Assembly (NCBI GenBank): GCA_937885735.1
Contig: CALABN010000274.1
Location: 1 to 9,468 of the forward strand
DNA length: 9,468 nt
From: an uncultured Bacteroidota bacterium
GTDB taxonomy: Bacteria > Bacteroidota > Bacteroidia > Bacteroidales > SZUA-534
Direction of reading: 5' to 3'
The notes beneath the pieces are model-generated. The model worked only from the letters and a program-made list of their open reading frames with translations, searched no databases and was not told the DNA's origin. Each line of letters starts with the position of its first letter. Within the stretch, counting starts at the first letter, position 1. Positions 6,237-9,468 of the stretch are shown here, in pieces. The translations under genes were made by a program, and so were the position numbers.

Positions 6237-6243
6237 ATTGCAA
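6212..6243 (-). promoter_or_regulatory. Bacteroidetes-type promoter for the toxin-antitoxin operon
   Basis: On the minus strand, TTGC (6243-6240) and TATTTTTG (6219-6212) are 20 bp apart, matching the Bacteroidetes -33 TTG / -7 TAnnTTTG consensus. Transcription would start near 6205, leaving a leader of about a dozen bases before the antitoxin ATG at 6192, which also supports that start. Confidence 0.6.
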
Positions 6244-6284
6244 GCAAAACAAGACAAATTTCAAACTATGGTAAGTTTTTGGTC

Positions 6285-6321
6285 ATTTAGGATTTAATTC
6301 ATTTAGGATGTAGGATTTGGC
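6285..6321 (+). repeat. ATTTAGG heptamers, left arm of locus C
   Basis: Reading plus: ATTTAGG, ATTTAATTC (9-mer), ATTTAGG, ATGTAGG, ATTTGGC. Bases 6288-6309 are identical to 2027-2048 of locus A. This arm runs toward the palindrome at 6334-6353 from the side opposite the main array. Unlike the other arrays it does not follow a gene, but lies upstream of the divergently placed antitoxin promoter. Confidence 0.75.
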
Positions 6322-6333
6322 ATTTAATAATCT

Positions 6334-6353
6334 GTCCCGATGACCATCGGGAC
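6334..6353. repeat. GTCCCGAT-GACC-ATCGGGAC palindrome of locus C
   Basis: Perfect 8-bp arms (6334-6341 and 6346-6353) enclose a 4-base loop. The core matches the palindrome at 2078-2101. Heptamer arrays approach it from both sides. Neither strand has a T-run after the hairpin, so it is not a standard intrinsic terminator, although it could still protect the 3' end of the triple-PII transcript. Confidence 0.8.
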
Positions 6354-6358
6354 AAAAT

Positions 6359-6473
6359 CCTAAACAGTAAATGTCAAATATGAAATTCCTAAATTCTAAT
6401 TCCAAAATATGAAAATCCCAATTCCTAATTCCTAAATATGGAAATCCTAATTCCTAAATACTAAATCCCAAAT
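6359..6473 (-). repeat. Long ATTTAGG heptamer array after the triple-PII gene, right arm of locus C
   Basis: On the minus strand the array starts on the last base of the TAA stop: ATTTGGG, ATTTAGT, ATTTAGG, AATTAGG, [ATTTCCAT], ATTTAGG, AATTAGG, AATTGGG, [ATTTTCAT], ATTTTGG, AATTAGA, ATTTAGG, [AATTTCAT], ATTTGAC, ATTTACT, GTTTAGG. The bracketed units are 8-mers ending in CAT that recur every three or four heptamers, so the array also has a higher-order period of about 29-36 bp. It leads into the palindrome at 6334-6353. There are no spacers and the units are too short for CRISPR. Confidence 0.85.
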
Positions 6474-7666
6474 TATATCGCCCTTACGTAAGTTGAAGGC
6501 GAATCGAGGACGTTAATCTTATCGACATTATCCTTCTCGATGTCAGATATTTGCAAAAGCGAATCAACAACGGCATCGGCCATATTTGCAGGAATGCTGA
6601 CAGCGCAACGCACGAGCAGTTTCTTGCTGTTCGACCCGTCGGCATTTGCCAAAAGGGTAATGCGCGACGTGGTGGCACCCGTAGCCCCGACATTGAGGCA
6701 GGTGGCACGCAGTTCATCGATGCGGTCCTCGTCAGATATGATTGACACCTCGCAGTTGTCGTACTTGATGTAGTTGTTGCCGTTAGGCACGTTGGTATCC
6801 AGGCGACGACGCCAACTGGTATCGCCCTTGAGCGAATCAATGGCGCATATAACCTGCTCCATTGAGGCGGAATATTTCTGTCCGCCAATTTTCAAATGAG
6901 TATCAACAAGCCCGACAGTGACAGGCGTCTGATAAATAAAGCCACGTCCTGGGCGGTCGAGTTTGGCGTGTTCGGCAAGCAGATATGCGATGCTGGCTGA
7001 ATCGTGTTCAGGCACAACAAGATGCACGACCTCCTTTTCCGCTGGGATGGTTACGCGAATCAATCCCAACTGGTCGCGAATGTCGTTCCCAGTGGCGTTT
7101 GTGAGCAAAGGCACGCAGATGCCGAGGTCGAGTGCATATTTTGCAAGTTTGTCGCCACTGCCATTTTCCGACAGGACACAAATCATATACGACAGTCGGT
7201 TGAGCAGTTGGACATCGCCACTTTCCATAAGATAGTCTTCGAGCACATTGAAGTTGATTTCTGGCGGATATTTGCTGAATTCCATCAAGTCCTGCGAGAA
7301 GACAGTTCCCTTGCCTGGAATGTTGAGTTCGGCCAAAGCCACAACAGCCTCAATCACGAGCCTTGCGTTCTCGCGAGGCACCGAAAAGCGGAAAATGGTG
7401 GCCGAAGTGCTGTTTAGTTTCACGGTATCGCCAGGAATGCCGAATGGCAACGGCTTTACAACCTCGCGGACATTCCTGCCCGACTCAATATAAACATCAA
7501 CTCCCAGCCTGATCAGGAAATCCTGCACAAGATGGCTGACCTCGTTGTTGACAATGCACGTAATCAAACTCACCCTATGTGGCGTGTACAGGCCCTTCGC
7601 CATTTGAGTCCGCCAGACAATGCGTGAAGGCGACACCTTGCCCGATTTTGCCTTAATGTCATTCAT
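6473..7666 (-). CDS. Protein of three tandem PII-like domains, partner of the DUF1538 transporter
   Basis: A 397-residue soluble protein with no signal or membrane segment. I read three ferredoxin-like PII repeats. Repeat 1 is about 32-130: VSLITCIVN strand, helix, GVDVYIESGRNVRE, then IFRFSVPRENARLVIEAVV and B-loop-like IPGKGTVF. Repeat 2 is about 158-254: SYMICVLSE, …VVHLVVPEHDSASIAYLL, RPGRGFIYQTPV. Repeat 3 is about 305-395: CEVSIISDEDRIDELRATC, …LLVRCAVSIPANMADAVVDSL. In repeat 3 the B-loop glycines are missing (IEKDNVDKINVLD). PII proteins are trimers that bind ATP/ADP and 2-oxoglutarate or other effectors at subunit interfaces and gate membrane transporters; one chain with three domains would be a pseudo-trimer (inference). 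The start at 7664-7666 overlaps the transporter stop by 8 bp (ATGAATGA), which favours it over Met22. PII-like genes beside DUF1538 are known; the covalent triple is the unusual point. The effector is unknown. Confidence 0.75.
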   Translation of the reverse strand: MNDIKAKSGKVSPSRIVWRTQMAKGLYTPHRVSLITCIVNNEVSHLVQDFLIRLGVDVYIESGRNVREVVKPLPFGIPGDTVKLNSTSATIFRFSVPRENARLVIEAVVALAELNIPGKGTVFSQDLMEFSKYPPEINFNVLEDYLMESGDVQLLNRLSYMICVLSENGSGDKLAKYALDLGICVPLLTNATGNDIRDQLGLIRVTIPAEKEVVHLVVPEHDSASIAYLLAEHAKLDRPGRGFIYQTPVTVGLVDTHLKIGGQKYSASMEQVICAIDSLKGDTSWRRRLDTNVPNGNNYIKYDNCEVSIISDEDRIDELRATCLNVGATGATTSRITLLANADGSNSKKLLVRCAVSIPANMADAVVDSLLQISDIEKDNVDKINVLDSPSTYVRAI

Positions 7667-9468
7667 TGTCCTTGCTCTTTAAATTATTGTGTTGTTTCAA
7701 TCTTGAATAGATGCCAAACAGAAGCACTATTATGATAGGCCAAGCCGATGCCATAGCCAGGATTCCGAATCCATCAGAAACGTTGAGCGCACCGCCGATT
7801 CCGAGCCCCATAGCCAAAACCAGAGGAACCGTTACAGGTCCAGTAGTCACGCCACCGCTATCCCAGGCAATGGACGCAAAGCCATCCTCGCTGAAAATGG
7901 TGAGTATCAGCAACAACGCGTAGGTAATGACAAGCATCCACGCAAGTGGCAAGCCAAAAAGGATGCGCGAAAGGCCGAGCACAATGCCCACACCGACGCC
8001 GATTGACACCATTTGCACTATCTGCTGGCGCTTTATGGCACCAATGGTGATGCCCTCCACAGTAATGCCCAAAGCGCTCAACGCTGGTTCAGCAAGCGAT
8101 GCGCCGTAGCCAAGGCCGAAGGCGAAAAGCAACACAAGCACGAGTCCAAGCGCCGACAATTGGCTGTCGAATAGCGGTTTTTCAGTAATTATCTGTGTAT
8201 AAGTATGTTGTTCCCTATCAAAATAAGCAGGATCAAATTCTACAGGCTTGACTTCGCCCTTTTCATAAAGGTTGAAAAACACCTTGCACTCGCCTTCAGG
8301 ACTGATTCCGCTGTAGAGCAATGTGGTGTCGAAGTTATTGATTACCACCTGCTCTACAAACTTCTCCTTGCTGGCAAACGCCTTTGGCAACTGCGAGCCG
8401 ACCTCACCGCCAAGCGAGCCAAGCCCAAGTTTGATACCCGAAGTGAGCAGAATCATGCCCACAAGCGTGAATGTCAAGCCCAAGGCCACCTCGTCCTTGT
8501 TGCGAATCTTCTCGCGCAGGATAACCGTGAGCACTACTATCAGCAAGAGAGTCAGAGGGATAACTGCACGCAAACCGCCTGTAGTCTCTTCCCTGATTGT
8601 CTGACTGAACGATGCAGTTGCTATTGTCTCGTTAGATATCTCAATATTTGACAATAAGTTACGTTCGTAATCGCTAGCCTTTTGCGCAAGCCATACCGAG
8701 AGAGGCTCGTTGCCAAGATACTTGTGGCAAAGCGAGTCGCTGTGGGCAATGGCGACAATGGCCTCGTCGAATGCCACCGAATCGTTGCCGAAAAGTGCAC
8801 GCCGTCCTGCCTCGCTACCGTGAGTAAATGCGTGTTCAGCAATCATATCAACGTTGCCGTTGAACAGTTGGGCAGAAACTTCCTTGTTTTCAGGATTAAA
8901 GAAGACATCCTCCGTAGTAGCCGTAGGAATCAATGTGTTAAGGTACAATCCCAAACTCAAGACAGCCACAACAGGCAAAGCCGACGCAAGCATAATGATG
9001 CCGAATCCGCCGTCGGAACCCGAGCCTGGATTGGCTGTGCGTGAAACGCCAATGCCCAAGGCCAATACAAGCGGGACCGTCACGGCTCCTGTGGTTACAA
9101 CACCGCAATCCCAAGCCAAGCCTATTATCTTTGAAAGATTATCATCGAAAGATGCATATAGCGTAAGCGCAAGGACAATGGGAATGACAAGGAAAATGAC
9201 TGGCTTGATGCGCCAATTATAGTAGAATCGGCACATACCTAGCGCCACAGCAATCCCGACACCAACGCCCACGGCATTAACAAGCATTCCCGAATATTTG
9301 TCGAGAATCATATATAACAATGGCGTGTCCCACGCGGTGATAGTTGCGCCTGCCGTCTTCAGCGAACTGATTGCTGGCTCGGCATACGTGGAGCCGAAAC
9401 CCAAGATGACGCCAAAAGCGCAAATGGCCACAATGCCCGCCTTTGCTGGCAATTTCACTCCAACACGC
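7659..9468 (-). CDS. DUF1538 family integral membrane protein, two-repeat fused form (5' end outside window)
   Basis: A polytopic membrane protein with two DUF1538 repeats. The signature AWDxGxVTTGxVTVPLVLA occurs at 115-133 and 531-549, and GFGSTYAEPA / GYGASLAEPA at 20-29 and 450-459, counted from the GTG at 9456-9458. That GTG is internal: the frame is open to the right edge (…RVGVKLPAKAG) and the first helices of repeat 1 are missing, so the gene starts beyond the window. In Halomonas a two-protein DUF1538 pair (UmpAB) has been reported as a Na+(Li+,K+)/H+ antiporter; here both halves are on one chain. Two hydrophilic inserts, about 178-295 and 352-430, interrupt the membrane segments and probably lie on one face; I recognise no domain in them. 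The stop overlaps the triple-PII start, so the two are co-translated. Predicted role is cation/proton exchange; ion specificity unknown. Confidence 0.85.
   Translation of the reverse strand, partial: RVGVKLPAKAGIVAICAFGVILGFGSTYAEPAISSLKTAGATITAWDTPLLYMILDKYSGMLVNAVGVGVGIAVALGMCRFYYNWRIKPVIFLVIPIVLALTLYASFDDNLSKIIGLAWDCGVVTTGAVTVPLVLALGIGVSRTANPGSGSDGGFGIIMLASALPVVAVLSLGLYLNTLIPTATTEDVFFNPENKEVSAQLFNGNVDMIAEHAFTHGSEAGRRALFGNDSVAFDEAIVAIAHSDSLCHKYLGNEPLSVWLAQKASDYERNLLSNIEISNETIATASFSQTIREETTGGLRAVIPLTLLLIVVLTVILREKIRNKDEVALGLTFTLVGMILLTSGIKLGLGSLGGEVGSQLPKAFASKEKFVEQVVINNFDTTLLYSGISPEGECKVFFNLYEKGEVKPVEFDPAYFDREQHTYTQIITEKPLFDSQLSALGLVLVLLFAFGLGYGASLAEPALSALGITVEGITIGAIKRQQIVQMVSIGVGVGIVLGLSRILFGLPLAWMLVITYALLLILTIFSEDGFASIAWDSGGVTTGPVTVPLVLAMGLGIGGALNVSDGFGILAMASAWPIIIVLLFGIYSRLKQHNNLKSKDNE

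Noticed and set aside
6193..6264. 24-codon extension of the antitoxin
   Set aside because: It overlaps the predicted promoter and operator; its Cys/Phe-rich sequence does not fit a ribbon-helix-helix N-terminus.
6334..6353. Intrinsic terminator
   Set aside because: The hairpin is strong but lacks a T-tract on either strand.
6359..6473. CRISPR array
   Set aside because: Units are 7-8 bp with no unique spacers and no cas genes nearby.
9456..9458. GTG as the true start of the DUF1538 gene
   Set aside because: The frame is open to the window edge and the first membrane segments of repeat 1 are missing, so the gene is truncated by the window.

Overview
The window looks like a chromosomal segment from a Bacteroidales bacterium, most likely Prevotella-like. 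The grounds are housekeeping genes of about 50-60% G+C, starts without clear Shine-Dalgarno sequences, a TTG-N20-TAnnTTTG promoter of the Bacteroidetes sigma factor type, and a periplasmic esterase of a type common in that phylum. The genus is inference.

Layout. The plus strand carries the 3' half of recG (1-1019), a secreted alpha/beta-hydrolase (1114-2022) and a small cytoplasmic FKBP-type prolyl isomerase (2136-2534). All remaining genes lie on the minus strand: a single-chain Type IIG-like restriction-modification enzyme (2795-5269), a structured leader upstream of it (about 5320-5517), a YafQ-family toxin with its ribbon-helix-helix antitoxin (5662-6192) with their own promoter and terminator, and a two-gene operon of a DUF1538 membrane transporter (7659 to beyond the right edge) and an overlapping protein built of three tandem PII-like domains (6473-7666).

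Two things stand out. First, the 397-residue protein appears to hold three PII-fold repeats in one chain. Normal PII proteins are homotrimers, so this could be a covalent pseudo-trimer, and it is translationally coupled to a transporter of a family that contains reported cation/proton antiporters. Two repeats keep a recognisable B-loop (PGKGTVF, PGRGFIY) and the third does not. The likely role is PII-type gating of ion transport (inference).

Second, four gene 3' ends carry arrays with a strict 7-bp period in the sense orientation: AAGACNN after recG, and ATTTAGG-type units after the hydrolase, FKBP and triple-PII genes. The arrays begin at, within a few bases of, or even before the stop codon. 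At two loci they run toward a TCCCGAT...ATCGGGA palindrome. The hydrolase stop codon itself lies inside an array. Two of these loci flank the restriction-modification plus toxin-antitoxin block (about 2.57-6.28 kb), which reads as an accessory defence cassette set between core genes.

The restriction-modification gene is a base-composition mosaic: about 29% G+C downstream of its NPPY motif against about 55% in the catalytic part. Its upstream region can form a terminator-like stem and a mutually exclusive hairpin. Function calls rest on motif reading only; no search was run.
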